Positions 1-8,319 of a stretch of DNA of 64,000 bases are shown piece by piece; positions within the stretch are counted from its first letter, which is position 1; each line of letters opens with the position of its first letter. The notes beneath the pieces were generated by a model. That model ran no database searches, was not told the DNA's origin, and saw only the letters and a program-made list of their open reading frames with translations. A program made the translations under genes and the position numbers. The DNA comes from Brevundimonas vesicularis (GTDB lineage Bacteria; Pseudomonadota; Alphaproteobacteria; Caulobacterales; Caulobacteraceae): assembly GCF_027886425.1 (NCBI RefSeq), contig NZ_CP115671.1, forward strand, positions 1,116,001 to 1,180,000, read 5' to 3'.

Positions 1-267
1 GTGGCGGCGGGTGACATCCTGCCACTGCTGGCCCAACGCCCGCGACTGATGGGGATGGTGGACGCCCTGGTGCGCGTGGACGAGCGACGCTGGGACCTGC
101 GTCTTAAGGACGGCAGCCTGATCCAACTGCCCGCCACCGAACAGGAGGCGGCCCTGATCCGCCTCGATGCTCTGGATCAGCGCGAACGCCTGCTCGACCT
201 GGGCTTCGCCCGTGTCGATCTCAGAACCCCGGACGAGGTCGCCGTGCGACCCGCCGGCGACGCCTAA
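1..267 (+). CDS. ftsQ: Cell division protein FtsQ, C-terminal fragment
   Basis: The window opens inside this gene: the reading frame is open from base 1 to a TAA at 265-267, giving the last 88 codons. FtsQ is a bitopic inner-membrane divisome protein whose periplasmic POTRA and beta domains bind FtsB/FtsL. The visible piece (ERRWDLRLKDG, then VDLRTPDEVAVRP) fits the end of the periplasmic beta domain of alphaproteobacterial FtsQ. The call rests mainly on context: ftsA starts 13 bases downstream and ftsZ follows, the standard ftsQ-ftsA-ftsZ order. The N-terminal transmembrane segment lies outside the window. Confidence 0.85.
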   Translation: MAAGDILPLLAQRPRLMGMVDALVRVDERRWDLRLKDGSLIQLPATEQEAALIRLDALDQRERLLDLGFARVDLRTPDEVAVRPAGDA

Positions 268-280
268 GGACCGTAGAGAC

Positions 281-1615
281 ATGACCAAGCAACGCGGCGC
301 GGCGAATGATCACGGTCGGGGCATGGATCCTCGCGCCGGTCGTGCGCCGGTCGTCGCTGCGCTGGATATCGGTCAATCCAAGGTCTCGTGCTTTATCATG
401 AAGCCGGACGGCGTGCGTCATGCCGACCGCACCATCCGCGTCGCGGGCGCCAGCCACGTCCAGTCCAAGGGCGTCAGGGGCGGGGCGATCATCAACATGG
501 ACGAGGCGGCCCAGGCCATCGGTCACGCCGTCGAACGCGCCGAGCGCGCCGCCCAGAGCCCGGTTTCCGGCGTCGTCGTCACCACGGCTATCGGCCAAAT
601 GGCCAGCCACCGGGTGCAGGCCCGCGTCTCGCTGGGCGCCAATCCGGTCGGGGACGCCGATCTGGCCCGCGCCATCGGCATGGCCCTGGCCCAGATTCGC
701 CTGCCCAACCGTCGCCCGATCCACGTTCTGCCCATCGCCTGGTCGGTCGATGGCGCGCGCGGCGTGCATGATCCGCGTTCGATGCGGGGCGGCTCGCTGG
801 GGCTTGATCTGTTGGTGGTCTCGATGGCCGAGAATGTGTTCACGACCCTCAGCCACTGCCTGGAGCTGGCGCACCTCGACCTGCAGGGCGTCGCCGCCGC
901 ACCCGTCGTCTCTTCTCTGGCCGCGCTGGAAGAGGACGAGATGGACCTGGGCGCCGTCTGCATCGACATGGGCGGCGGCTCGACCAGCGCCGCCGTCTGG
1001 GGCGGCCGGTCCTTGCTGCATATCGAAAGCCTGAACGTCGGCGGCGACCACGTCACCTCCGATATCGCGCGCGGCCTGTCGACGTCCAAGGCCGGCGCCG
1101 AACGGCTCAAGACCCTTCACGGCTCGGCCATGGCCAGCGCCAACGAGGACCGCGAAATGCTGGAAGCCCCGCCACGCGGCGAGGACGCCTCGGCCGGCCC
1201 CGTCATCGTCCCGCGTGCCATGCTGAAGACCGTCATCGCTCCCCGCGTCGAGGAAACGCTCGAACTGCTCCGTGATCGACTGAAAAACGCAGGCGTCGGC
1301 CTGGAGCCGGGCGCGGGTCTCGTCCTGACGGGCGGGGCCAGCCAGCTGAACGGCGTGCGCGAGCTGGCGGTGCGTGTCTTCGACCGCCCCGTCCGCCTCG
1401 GAAAACCCCAACGGGCGCCACATTTGGCCGACGCCGCCTCCGGTCCCGCCTTCTGCGCCACCGCCGGCGTCCTCCTCCGCGCCGCCTACGGCCCGCGCGA
1501 GGCGGTGTCGGCGCGGAAGCTGATGGCGCGGCAGATTACGGCTGCAGATGCGCCCCGCATTCACCGTGGAAACGTGGTGGGACGCGTGGCCGGCTGGCTG
1601 AGAGATAATCTGTGA
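281..1615 (+). CDS. ftsA: Cell division protein FtsA
   Basis: This is an actin-like ATPase of 444 residues that tethers FtsZ filaments to the inner membrane and recruits later divisome proteins. The phosphate-1 loop is visible near residue 30 (ALDIGQSKVSCF), the phosphate-2 motif as CIDMGGGSTSAAVW, and the adenosine motif as VLTGGASQLNG. The C terminus (VVGRVAGWLRDNL) is the expected amphipathic membrane-targeting helix. I chose ATG 281 because it has AAGGA 10 bases upstream and lies just after ftsQ. A longer frame opening at 167 would overlap ftsQ. The length is close to that of Caulobacter FtsA. Confidence 0.96.
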   Translation: MTKQRGAANDHGRGMDPRAGRAPVVAALDIGQSKVSCFIMKPDGVRHADRTIRVAGASHVQSKGVRGGAIINMDEAAQAIGHAVERAERAAQSPVSGVVVTTAIGQMASHRVQARVSLGANPVGDADLARAIGMALAQIRLPNRRPIHVLPIAWSVDGARGVHDPRSMRGGSLGLDLLVVSMAENVFTTLSHCLELAHLDLQGVAAAPVVSSLAALEEDEMDLGAVCIDMGGGSTSAAVWGGRSLLHIESLNVGGDHVTSDIARGLSTSKAGAERLKTLHGSAMASANEDREMLEAPPRGEDASAGPVIVPRAMLKTVIAPRVEETLELLRDRLKNAGVGLEPGAGLVLTGGASQLNGVRELAVRVFDRPVRLGKPQRAPHLADAASGPAFCATAGVLLRAAYGPREAVSARKLMARQITAADAPRIHRGNVVGRVAGWLRDNL

Positions 1616-1750
1616 AGGCCCCCACGACCCATGCTTTAGCTCCAGTCACCGCGCGCCAACCCTACCTGAGATCCAAACTTCCATCTTCGTGGAAAACTTC
1701 AGCAACGCTTCCGGTTTGGGGTGTTCTTCGGTCCGACTCACATTATCGCC

Positions 1751-1766
1751 GTAACCTTCTCTTAAC
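1751..1766 (+). promoter_or_regulatory. CtrA-like box upstream of ftsZ (site 1)
   Basis: GTAA-N7-TTAAC lies in the 248-base ftsA-ftsZ gap, about 100 bases before the ftsZ start. It differs from the full CtrA consensus TTAA-N7-TTAA(C) by one base. In Caulobacter crescentus, CtrA represses ftsZ from this intergenic region, so position and motif agree. Binding itself is inferred. Confidence 0.6.
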
Positions 1767-1783
1767 CTTCATGGGCGCAATCC

Positions 1784-1798
1784 TTAACGCGCTCATAA
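1784..1798 (+). promoter_or_regulatory. CtrA-like box upstream of ftsZ (site 2)
   Basis: TTAA-N7-ATAA, one base from the CtrA consensus, lies 33 bases after site 1, with its start 80 bases before the ftsZ start codon. Two half-degenerate boxes three helical turns apart suggest a cooperative repressor region between ftsA and ftsZ. Confidence 0.5.
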
Positions 1799-1863
1799 CC
1801 AAAGCGATTCGGCGGGGCGGTCGGTTGGTTTGAAGGGGCGGGTCAGCAGGTCGGAAACAGAAA

Positions 1864-3445
1864 ATGTCGCTCTCATTGGTCAAGCCGCAACACACTGAAC
1901 TGAAGCCCCGCATCGTCGTGTTCGGCGTCGGCGGCGCTGGCGGCAACGCCGTGAACAATATGATCGACGCCGGTCTCGAAGGGGTCGAGTTCGTCGTGGC
2001 CAACACCGACGCGCAGCACCTCAGCTTCGCCAAGACCGATCGCCGCATCCAACTGGGCGAGACCATCACCCAGGGCCTGGGGCGCCCACCCCGAAGTCGG
2101 CATGAACGCCGCCGAGGAGTCCGCCGACGAGATCCATCAGCACCTGGAAGGTGCGCACATGGTCTTCATCACCTGCGGCATGGGCGGCGGCACCGGCACC
2201 GGCGCGGCGCCGGTCATCGCCAAATGCGCGCGTGATCGCGGCATCCTGACCGTCGGCGTCGTGACCAAGCCCTTCACCTTCGAAGGCCGTCATCGCATGC
2301 GTCTGGCCGACGCGGGCGTCGCCGAGCTGCAACGCTATGTCGACACCCTGATCGTCATCCCGAACCAAAACCTGTTCCGCGTCGCCAATGAGCGCACGAC
2401 CTTCGCCGACGCCTTTGGCATGGCCGATCAGGTCCTGCACTCGGGCGTGCGTTCGATCACCGACCTGATGATCCTGCCGGGCCTGATCAATCTGGACTTC
2501 GCTGACGTGCGCGCGGTCATGTCCGAGATGGGCAAGGCAATGATGGGCACGGGCGAGGCCACGGGCGACGACCGCGCCCTGCTGGCGGCCCAGAACGCCA
2601 TCGCCAACCCGCTGCTGGACGAAACCAGCCTGAAGGGCGCCAAGGCCGTGCTGGTGAACATCACCGGCGGTCTGGACATGACGCTGCTGGAAGTCGACGA
2701 GGCCGCCAACGCCATCAGCGCGGAAGTGGACGGCGACGCCAACATCATCTTCGGCGCGGCCTTCGACCCGGCTCTGGATGGCAAGATCCGCGTCTCGGTC
2801 GTCGCGACCGGAATGGACGAGGGCGAAGTGCGTCGCATCGAACCCATCGCCCCGCCGGCCGCCAGCGCGCCGCTGGCCAGCCATGATGCGCGCCGCTCGG
2901 CCGGCGGCCTGTACGGCACGCAAGCCTCGCGCGCCCCGGAACCGACCCGCGACACCTATCGCGAGCCGGTCCGCGCAGAAGCCCCGCGCGCGCCCGAGCC
3001 CCGTATCGAGCCGGCGCCGGTCGTGCCGACCTTTCAGGCCCCTGCCGCTCGCGAACCGGAACCGCGCCCCGAGCCGGTGATCCGCGTTGCCGAGCCGCAG
3101 CCGCGCGCTCTGGACCCCATCGTTGATCCTTGGGTCGAGGAATATGAAACCCGCGCGCCGGCCCCGCGCGTCGCGCCGCAAGGCGATCTCTATGAGCGCG
3201 CCGCGCCTGCGGCCCAGAAGCCTCAGGCCGACGATGGTTACGACGACCGTGACCACCGCCGCAGCGGCTGGAGCCTGTTTGGTCGCGGCAAGCGCACCCA
3301 GCCTCAGCACGACATGTCCTATGCGCCGCAATCGTCGCATCAGGCGCGCGCGTCGGCTCAACCGGTCCAACATCAAGAACCGGAGGCGGGACAGGCCGAT
3401 GACGACCTGGAAATCCCATCCTTTCTCCGCCGTCTGGCCAACTAA
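1864..3445 (+). CDS. ftsZ: Cell division GTPase FtsZ, frameshifted as sequenced
   Basis: FtsZ is the tubulin-like GTPase that forms the division ring. Residues 1-72 read in one frame (VVFGVGGAGGNAVNNM, then GETITQGLG). From 2081 the protein continues in another frame: PEVGMNAAEESADEIHQHL, the GTP loop GGGTGTGAAP, the T7 loop NLDFADVRAV, a long Pro/Arg-rich linker, and the C-terminal peptide DDLEIPSFLRRLAN. Family sequences read QGLGAGAHPEVGM at the junction. Restoring five bases (GCGCC) between 2080 and 2081 recreates this exactly and gives about 528 residues. ftsZ is essential, so a sequencing or assembly error in a GGCGCC repeat is likelier than a real knockout. A second ftsZ elsewhere is the alternative. 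Confidence 0.9.
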
Positions 3446-3463
3446 ACGTCCGAAATAACGATG

Positions 3464-3500
3464 AAACGCCCCGGAGCCCGCCTCCGGGGCGTTTCTCGTT
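3464..3500 (+). terminator. Rho-independent terminator after ftsZ
   Basis: A perfect 13-bp stem, AAACGCCCCGGAG paired with CTCCGGGGCGTTT, closes a five-base loop (CCCGC) and runs into a T-rich stretch. It lies 18 bases after the ftsZ stop and ends the division operon before lpxC. Confidence 0.85.
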
Positions 3501-3598
3501 CTCGGATGTGTCTCAGACCGAAACAATCCGAAACCGGACTTTGATTTCGCGCTTGCGGCATGACCGCTAGATGAAACGCAGGGCGCAATCCGCACGGC

Positions 3599-4531
3599 GT
3601 GCGGCGCGCAAAGGAAAGAGCGAGTTCAGGTTTGTCGGTCAGAAGCGACCATCACGAACGCACCATCGTCGCCCCGGCCATCATCGCCGGGGTCGGGGTG
3701 CACACCGGCCGCCGGGTGCGGCTGGCGGTTCGGCCTGCGCCATCGGGCACGGGCATCGTCTTCGTGCGCACTGACATCACCGACCGCGACAACCGCATTC
3801 CGGTGTCAGGCGAGGCCGTGGTTGACGCCCGCCTGAACACCATGATCGAGAACGGCGCGGGTGTTCGCCTGTCGACGATCGAGCATCTGATGGCCGCTTT
3901 CGCCGCCCTGGGCGTGTCGAACGCCGTGGTCGAGGTGGACGGACCGGAGCTGCCGATCCTGGATGGTTCGGCGCTGGAGTTCGTGAAGCTGCTGGATCGG
4001 GCCGGTTTCCGACCGCAGCCGACGCCGCAGCGCTATATCGAGATCCTGGAAACGGTCCATGTCGTCGAGGGTGACAAGCATGCGGCCCTGATGCCGTGCG
4101 ACCGCTACGAGATGCGGTTCGAGATCGACTTCCCGTCGGCCGTGATCGGCAATCAAGTGATCGACTTCGTCGTGGACGAACCGACCTTCCGCAAGGAGAT
4201 CATGGCCTGCCGCACCTTCGGTTTCGCCCATGAGGTCGAGGCGTTGCGCAAGGCGGGTCTGGCGCGGGGCGGCTCGCTGGAGAACGCCGTGGTCATCGAC
4301 GGCGACGAGATTTTGAATCCCGGCGGCCTGCGCATGGAACGCGAGTTCGTCCGTCACAAGGCGCTGGACGCCATCGGCGACCTGTATGTCCTGGGCGCGC
4401 CGCTGCTGGGTCGCTACGAAGGCTACAAGGCCGGTCACGCCCTGAACAACAAGCTGGTCCGCGCCCTGTTGGCCGCCCCGCACGCCTGGCGTGAAGTGAC
4501 CCGCGTGCCGGAGCTGGCGCGCGCGGGCTAA
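3599..4531 (+). CDS. lpxC: UDP-3-O-acyl-N-acetylglucosamine deacetylase LpxC
   Basis: LpxC is the zinc-dependent deacetylase that commits lipid A synthesis in the cytoplasm. Counting from the GTG at 3599 (310 aa), the zinc ligands are His96 (STIEHLMAA) and His253/Asp257 (VRHKALDAIGD), and the catalytic histidine is His280 (YKAGHALNNK). The start is uncertain. TTG 3632 (frame SVRSDHHER) is in frame, follows AAGGAAAGAG, and would give 299 aa. Neither start is an ATG. The gene sits between the ftsZ terminator and the convergent pgeF, and the two stop codons overlap (TAA 4529-4531 against the pgeF stop at 4528-4530). Confidence 0.95.
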   Translation: MRRAKERASSGLSVRSDHHERTIVAPAIIAGVGVHTGRRVRLAVRPAPSGTGIVFVRTDITDRDNRIPVSGEAVVDARLNTMIENGAGVRLSTIEHLMAAFAALGVSNAVVEVDGPELPILDGSALEFVKLLDRAGFRPQPTPQRYIEILETVHVVEGDKHAALMPCDRYEMRFEIDFPSAVIGNQVIDFVVDEPTFRKEIMACRTFGFAHEVEALRKAGLARGGSLENAVVIDGDEILNPGGLRMEREFVRHKALDAIGDLYVLGAPLLGRYEGYKAGHALNNKLVRALLAAPHAWREVTRVPELARAG

Positions 4532-5298
4532 GCCCCGATCACCGCAATCAATCGACCGAAGTCCGGCTCGCCGTGCTGAAAGGCGCGGCGGTTCGAATAG
4601 AACCGCTCTGCGTCCGCGCAGGTGTCGTGGCCGGTCCAGACAGCCTGACCGATCCCCGCCTGCTGCAGCCGCCACAGGACGAAGCCGGGCAGGTCAAACT
4701 GGCGTTTGTCGTCGGTCTCTCCCGGGTGGAAGAAGCGGTCGCTGCCAGGATCATGGTGTGTAAAGCGACCTTCGAAATCGACGCCGACCTCATAGCTGGC
4801 GGGCGCGATGCAAGGGCCGACGACGGCGACCACCCGCCGGGGCTCGGCGCCCAGGGCCTGCATGGCGGAAACGGCGGAATGAATGACGCCGCCCAGCGCG
4901 CCCTTCCAGCCGGCGTGGACGGCGGCGACGATGCGCGTCTCCGGATCGGCCATCAGGATCGGCGCGCAGTCGGCGGTCAGGACCGAACACAGCAGGCCGG
5001 GCTCGGCCGAGACGACGGCGTCGCCCTCTGGCCTGTCGCCATGCCAGGGGCCTTCGGCCACACGCGCAACGGCGGAATGGATCTGGTAACAGCCGTTCAG
5101 GTGGTCGGGGTCGGCGTTGAAATGGCCCGCGACGCGCCGGCGGTTTTCGGCGACGGCGGCCGGTTCGTCCTTGGAGCCGACGCCAGCGTTCAACCCTTCA
5201 TAGATGCCGGTCGAGACGCCGCCCGCACGGGTGAAGAAGCCGTGGGCGATGCCGGCGGCGGTCAGAAGCGGGTGGGTGATGGGATACAGGTCGCTCAT
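4528..5298 (-). CDS. pgeF: Peptidoglycan editing factor PgeF (multicopper polyphenol oxidase/laccase fold)
   Basis: This 256-residue protein is of the YfiH/PgeF family, which removes wrongly inserted L-Ser-containing muropeptide intermediates. Some members were described as purine nucleoside phosphorylases or laccases. Family motifs are present: GFFTRAGGVS near the N terminus, the metal-binding CYQIHSA, LTADCAPIL and VHAGWKG, and VGPCIAPASYEVG. It heads a minus-strand order lgt, methyltransferase, pgeF with a 13-base gap to the methyltransferase, so the three are probably co-transcribed from upstream of lgt. Confidence 0.92.
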   Translation of the reverse strand: MSDLYPITHPLLTAAGIAHGFFTRAGGVSTGIYEGLNAGVGSKDEPAAVAENRRRVAGHFNADPDHLNGCYQIHSAVARVAEGPWHGDRPEGDAVVSAEPGLLCSVLTADCAPILMADPETRIVAAVHAGWKGALGGVIHSAVSAMQALGAEPRRVVAVVGPCIAPASYEVGVDFEGRFTHHDPGSDRFFHPGETDDKRQFDLPGFVLWRLQQAGIGQAVWTGHDTCADAERFYSNRRAFQHGEPDFGRLIAVIGA

Positions 5299-5311
5299 GC
5301 CCCCACCTATA

Positions 5312-6397
5312 TCAGGCGTCCCAGCCGGGCACGACCAGGGATCGGGGGGCGAAGATGGCGGCGGCCTTGAATAGGGTTCCCATCTGGTCGTCGCCGGTCA
5401 GCCGATCCAACTGGCGCGCAATGACGTCGGCGGCGGCGGGCCGGCCGGCTTTCAGCGCCTCGGCGCGCGCCTCGATGCCCAGCCGGCGCAGGAACTCGCC
5501 TTGGGGCAGGCTGCCGGTGACGTCGGCGCCGGTTCGCACCGCGGCTTCCAGCACCAAGGGGAAGTCGGCCCATTGGGTCAGGTCGGCTTCGCCTGGTGTT
5601 GCGAGGGGATCCACCTTCTGGTGACGACGCAAAGCCTGGAGCGTGTCGCCGGCTTCGGGCCGGGCGCGGCCGTAGTCGATCAGCAAGGCGGCGCCCGAGG
5701 CGGCCTTCATCAGCAGGCCTAGGTCGCGGCCAAAGACCGCCTGCTGGTCCGAAATTTCCAGAATGCCGCCCGGCGCGATCTCGAAATCCGGCTTTTGAAA
5801 GCCGCCTGAAATGGCGGTCAGGCCGAACATAAGGTCGCCATCGTCTGTGACGCCGACGCGGCGCTCGGCCCAGCCGCCGTCGGTGCGGACGAACTGACGG
5901 GCGGGCATGCAGTCCAGCACTTCGTTGGCGATCAGGATGACCGGGGCGTCGGTCTCGATCGCCGTCAGGCTGCGGACCCAGCGCGGCGACAGGTCGGCGC
6001 CGGCCAGGGCCTTGGCCTGCAGATCGCGCAAGGGGGCGCTGGGTTCGATCAGGATCAGATCGCAGGCTTCGAGAAAGCCCGGGACCAGGCGGGCGGCGCG
6101 CAAGGCGTCGCTCATCAACGTGCCGTCGCCGGGGCCGACCTCGACCAGGCGGAACCGCTCGGGCGCGCCCAGTCGGTTCCAGGTTTCGACCGCCCACAGG
6201 CCGATCAGTTCGCCGAACATCTGGCTGACCAGGGGGGCGGTGATGAAGTCGCCACGCGCACCCAAATCCGGACGCGACGCATAGTAGCCGCCCTTGGGAT
6301 CGTGCAGGCAGCGGGTCACGTAATCGGCGACCGTCATCGGGCCCGTCAGGGCGATCTCGCGCGCCAGACGGGCCTTGAGGGTTTCGGCCTGGCTCAT
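5312..6397 (-). CDS. Class I SAM-dependent methyltransferase, MidA/NDUFAF7 family
   Basis: This 361-residue protein belongs to the DUF185 family. The mitochondrial homolog NDUFAF7 methylates an arginine of a complex I subunit. The bacterial substrate is not established. Family signatures visible are the N-terminal GPMTVADYVTRCLHDPKGGYYASR, read here as GPMTVADYV then DPKGGYY, followed by FITAPLVSQMFGELIG, the SAM-binding VEVGPGDGTLMSD, and IANEVLDCMPARQF. Its ATG overlaps the lgt stop (ATGA), indicating translational coupling with lgt. The pairing lgt-midA-pgeF is commonly seen in alphaproteobacteria. Confidence 0.9.
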   Translation of the reverse strand: MSQAETLKARLAREIALTGPMTVADYVTRCLHDPKGGYYASRPDLGARGDFITAPLVSQMFGELIGLWAVETWNRLGAPERFRLVEVGPGDGTLMSDALRAARLVPGFLEACDLILIEPSAPLRDLQAKALAGADLSPRWVRSLTAIETDAPVILIANEVLDCMPARQFVRTDGGWAERRVGVTDDGDLMFGLTAISGGFQKPDFEIAPGGILEISDQQAVFGRDLGLLMKAASGAALLIDYGRARPEAGDTLQALRRHQKVDPLATPGEADLTQWADFPLVLEAAVRTGADVTGSLPQGEFLRRLGIEARAEALKAGRPAAADVIARQLDRLTGDDQMGTLFKAAAIFAPRSLVVPGWDA

Positions 6398-7269
6398 GCC
6401 TCAGCGGCGGCCGGCGGGCGCTTCCACGCGCGCCAGATCAGCCAGGCGCCGACCAGGATCATCGGGATCGACAGCATCATTCCCATGGTCAGGCCGAACG
6501 GGAAATCCGGCATGCCGATATCCGGCTCGCGCACATTCTCCAGAGCCGCACGGCAGATGCCATAACCCACCAGGAACAGGCCGGTGATATAGCCGGGCTT
6601 CTTCAGCAGGCCGAACTTCCAGATCGCAATGGAAAGGACGGAGAAGAGGACGATCCCCTCAAGACCGGCCTCATAGAGCTGGCTGGGGTGGCGAGGCGCA
6701 TCGCCTGCGGGGCAGAAGCCGTACATCTGTTCGATGCGCGCGTTGCAGAAGCGCACGGCCCAGGGGGCGGTCGTCTCGCGGCCCCACAGCTCGCCATTGA
6801 TGAAGTTGGCCAGGCGGCCGAACATCAGGCCGATGGGCACGACGGGCGCGACCAGATCGCCGAGGCGCAGCATGTCGATCTTCTGCGACCGGGCATAGAG
6901 GACGATGGCCAGGCAGACGCCCAGGAAGCCGCCGTGGAAGCTCATGCCGCCGGTCCACAGCTGGAACAGTTCGAACCGTTCGCCCAGCGTCTGGCCGGTG
7001 AACAGCTGGCCATACATGGCCGGCTTGTAGAAGAGGGCGTAGCCGAGGCGGCCGCCCAGGATGATGCCCAGCACGATCCACAGCACCAGGTCGTCCAGTT
7101 GCGTCGTGGTGACAGGCGGCTTGCCGGGCGCCCACAGCCGCTGGGTCTTGGCCAGACGCGCGGCGTACCACCAGCCCAGCACGATGCCGGCGACATAGGC
7201 CAGGGCGTACCAGCGGATCGGAAGCGGTCCGAGGTGGATCAGGACCGGATCGAATTCGGGAAAGGGCAA
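6394..7269 (-). CDS. lgt: Phosphatidylglycerol--prolipoprotein diacylglyceryl transferase Lgt
   Basis: Lgt is an inner-membrane enzyme that transfers diacylglycerol from phosphatidylglycerol to the lipobox cysteine of prolipoproteins. The 291-residue sequence has about seven hydrophobic segments and the Lgt signature GRLANFINGELWGR, with the essential His/Arg region GMSFHGGFLG before it. The start is TTG at 7267-7269 with AGGA eight bases upstream (AGGAACGCCCC). No ATG lies at a suitable place. Several lipoproteins in this window (FlgH, the hydrolase at 15.6 kb and others) would be its substrates. Confidence 0.95.
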   Translation of the reverse strand: MPFPEFDPVLIHLGPLPIRWYALAYVAGIVLGWWYAARLAKTQRLWAPGKPPVTTTQLDDLVLWIVLGIILGGRLGYALFYKPAMYGQLFTGQTLGERFELFQLWTGGMSFHGGFLGVCLAIVLYARSQKIDMLRLGDLVAPVVPIGLMFGRLANFINGELWGRETTAPWAVRFCNARIEQMYGFCPAGDAPRHPSQLYEAGLEGIVLFSVLSIAIWKFGLLKKPGYITGLFLVGYGICRAALENVREPDIGMPDFPFGLTMGMMLSIPMILVGAWLIWRAWKRPPAAAEA

Positions 7270-7391
7270 GGGGCGTTCCTGTGCGGGACTGTCTTTGACA
7301 GCGGTTTAGCAAGCGTCGCCGCCGTCGTCGCCTGTGAAGACGCATCACGACGCCTTGATGGCGCCCGCGAAGCAGCAGAAAGAAAGGTTTC

Positions 7392-7411
7392 GTTCACCAT
7401 AGTCGGTGAAC
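7392..7411. repeat. Inverted repeat in the lgt-ubiK intergenic region
   Basis: GTTCACC-N6-GGTGAAC is a perfect 7-bp dyad about 30 bases upstream of the ubiK ATG, in a 173-base divergent gap. It could be an operator or a short hairpin in the leader. No regulator can be assigned. Confidence 0.35.
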
Positions 7412-7442
7412 CTTCGTTAACGACGTTGAGGTCGGAGCCGCC

Positions 7443-7742
7443 ATGCAGACCCGCAATCCCATTCTGGACGAGTTCGCCAAGCTGACGACGGGCGCCATGG
7501 GCCTGGCCCAGGCCGCAGGCGAAGAGGCCAAGACCGCCTGGCGCGCCCAGGCCGACCGGATCGCCGCCGAAATGGACCTGGTCCGTCGCGACGAGTTCGA
7601 TGTTCTGAAGGACGAGATCGCCGCTTTGCGTGCCGAGATCGCAGAGTTGAAGGCGGCCCAAAAGCCGGCTGCAAAGCCCGCCACTGAGGCTTCTGGGGGA
7701 ACGTCCACAGATGGAACTCAACCCGGGGACGCAGCCGGTTGA
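7443..7742 (+). CDS. ubiK: Ubiquinone biosynthesis accessory factor UbiK (BMFP family)
   Basis: This is a small 99-residue protein of the YqiC/UbiK family, a trimeric coiled-coil factor that helps the late steps of ubiquinone synthesis. It starts with a typical NPILDEFAKLTTGAMG segment, followed by a basic-acidic helix and a coiled coil rich in Glu/Leu/Ala (DVLKDEIAALRAEIAELKA). The tail is Ala/Pro/Thr-rich. GGAG sits about eight bases before the ATG. It is divergent from lgt. Confidence 0.82.
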   Translation: MQTRNPILDEFAKLTTGAMGLAQAAGEEAKTAWRAQADRIAAEMDLVRRDEFDVLKDEIAALRAEIAELKAAQKPAAKPATEASGGTSTDGTQPGDAAG

Positions 7743-7761
7743 GCCGAATCTGCGAACAGGC

Positions 7762-7777
7762 TTACCGTTCTGTTAAC
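7762..7777 (+). promoter_or_regulatory. CtrA-like box upstream of the ybjN-like gene
   Basis: TTAC-N7-TTAAC differs from the CtrA consensus by one base and starts 54 bases before the downstream ATG. The assignment is from motif alone. Confidence 0.3.
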
Positions 7778-7815
7778 GCCCGCGATTCTCGCGGACGCAG
7801 CGTGAAAGACACTTG

Positions 7816-8319
7816 ATGGACATCGCCCGGCCCGAGGAAGTGGACGTGCCCTTCGACCCGCTTGAGGTCGTCGAGCATGTGCTCACGGCCGAGAACCTTC
7901 CGTTCGACCGCACCGACGACGGCGACCTCGCCTTTGCGCTGGCCGGCGACTGGAAGGACTATGAGCTGTGGTTCGCCTGGCGTCCCGAGGGCGACTGTCT
8001 TCAGCTGTGCTGCGCGCTGGATTTGAAGGTGGCCAAGAGCCGCAAGACGGCCGCCTATGAACTGGTCGGCCTGATCAACCAGCGCACCTGGATGGGCCAT
8101 TTCGAGGTCTGGGCCGAGGACGGCGAGATCGTCTTCCGCCATTCGCTGGCCTTGCCGATGGGCGAGCGCCCGACCTTGGCCCAGGCGGCGTCGATGATCG
8201 ACGCGGCCATCGAGGCTTCGGATCGCTACTATCCCGCCTTCGACTTCATGGTGCGCGGGAACAAGAAGCCGCAGGAGGCGATCGACGCCTGCCTGTTCGA
8301 GACCGTCGGCACCGCCTGA
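7816..8319 (+). CDS. YbjN domain-containing protein
   Basis: This 167-residue cytoplasmic protein has the YbjN (DUF1790) fold, related to type III secretion chaperone folds. YbjN-like proteins affect motility and stress traits in enterobacteria, but no reaction is known. The sequence matches the alphaproteobacterial form: an acidic N terminus (VDVPFDPLEVVEHVL), then DLKVAKSRKTAAYELVGLIN and NQRTWMGHFEVWAEDGEIV. I start at ATG 7816 rather than the in-frame TTG three bases earlier. Its stop overlaps the proC start (TGATG), so the two are co-translated, an arrangement widely kept in Caulobacterales. Confidence 0.88.
   Translation: MDIARPEEVDVPFDPLEVVEHVLTAENLPFDRTDDGDLAFALAGDWKDYELWFAWRPEGDCLQLCCALDLKVAKSRKTAAYELVGLINQRTWMGHFEVWAEDGEIVFRHSLALPMGERPTLAQAASMIDAAIEASDRYYPAFDFMVRGNKKPQEAIDACLFETVGTA

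Noticed and set aside
221..1564. 447-codon minus-strand frame opposite ftsA
   Set aside because: Antisense shadow of ftsA, which is clear on the plus strand.
1612..1833. 73-codon frame in the ftsA-ftsZ gap
   Set aside because: It overlaps the ftsA stop and the CtrA-like boxes, has no ribosome site, and its product shows no sensible composition.
2066..2110. Programmed ribosomal frameshift in ftsZ
   Set aside because: There is no slippery run or nearby structure, FtsZ is not known to be made this way, and five bases are missing rather than one shifted, which removes conserved residues AGA(H).
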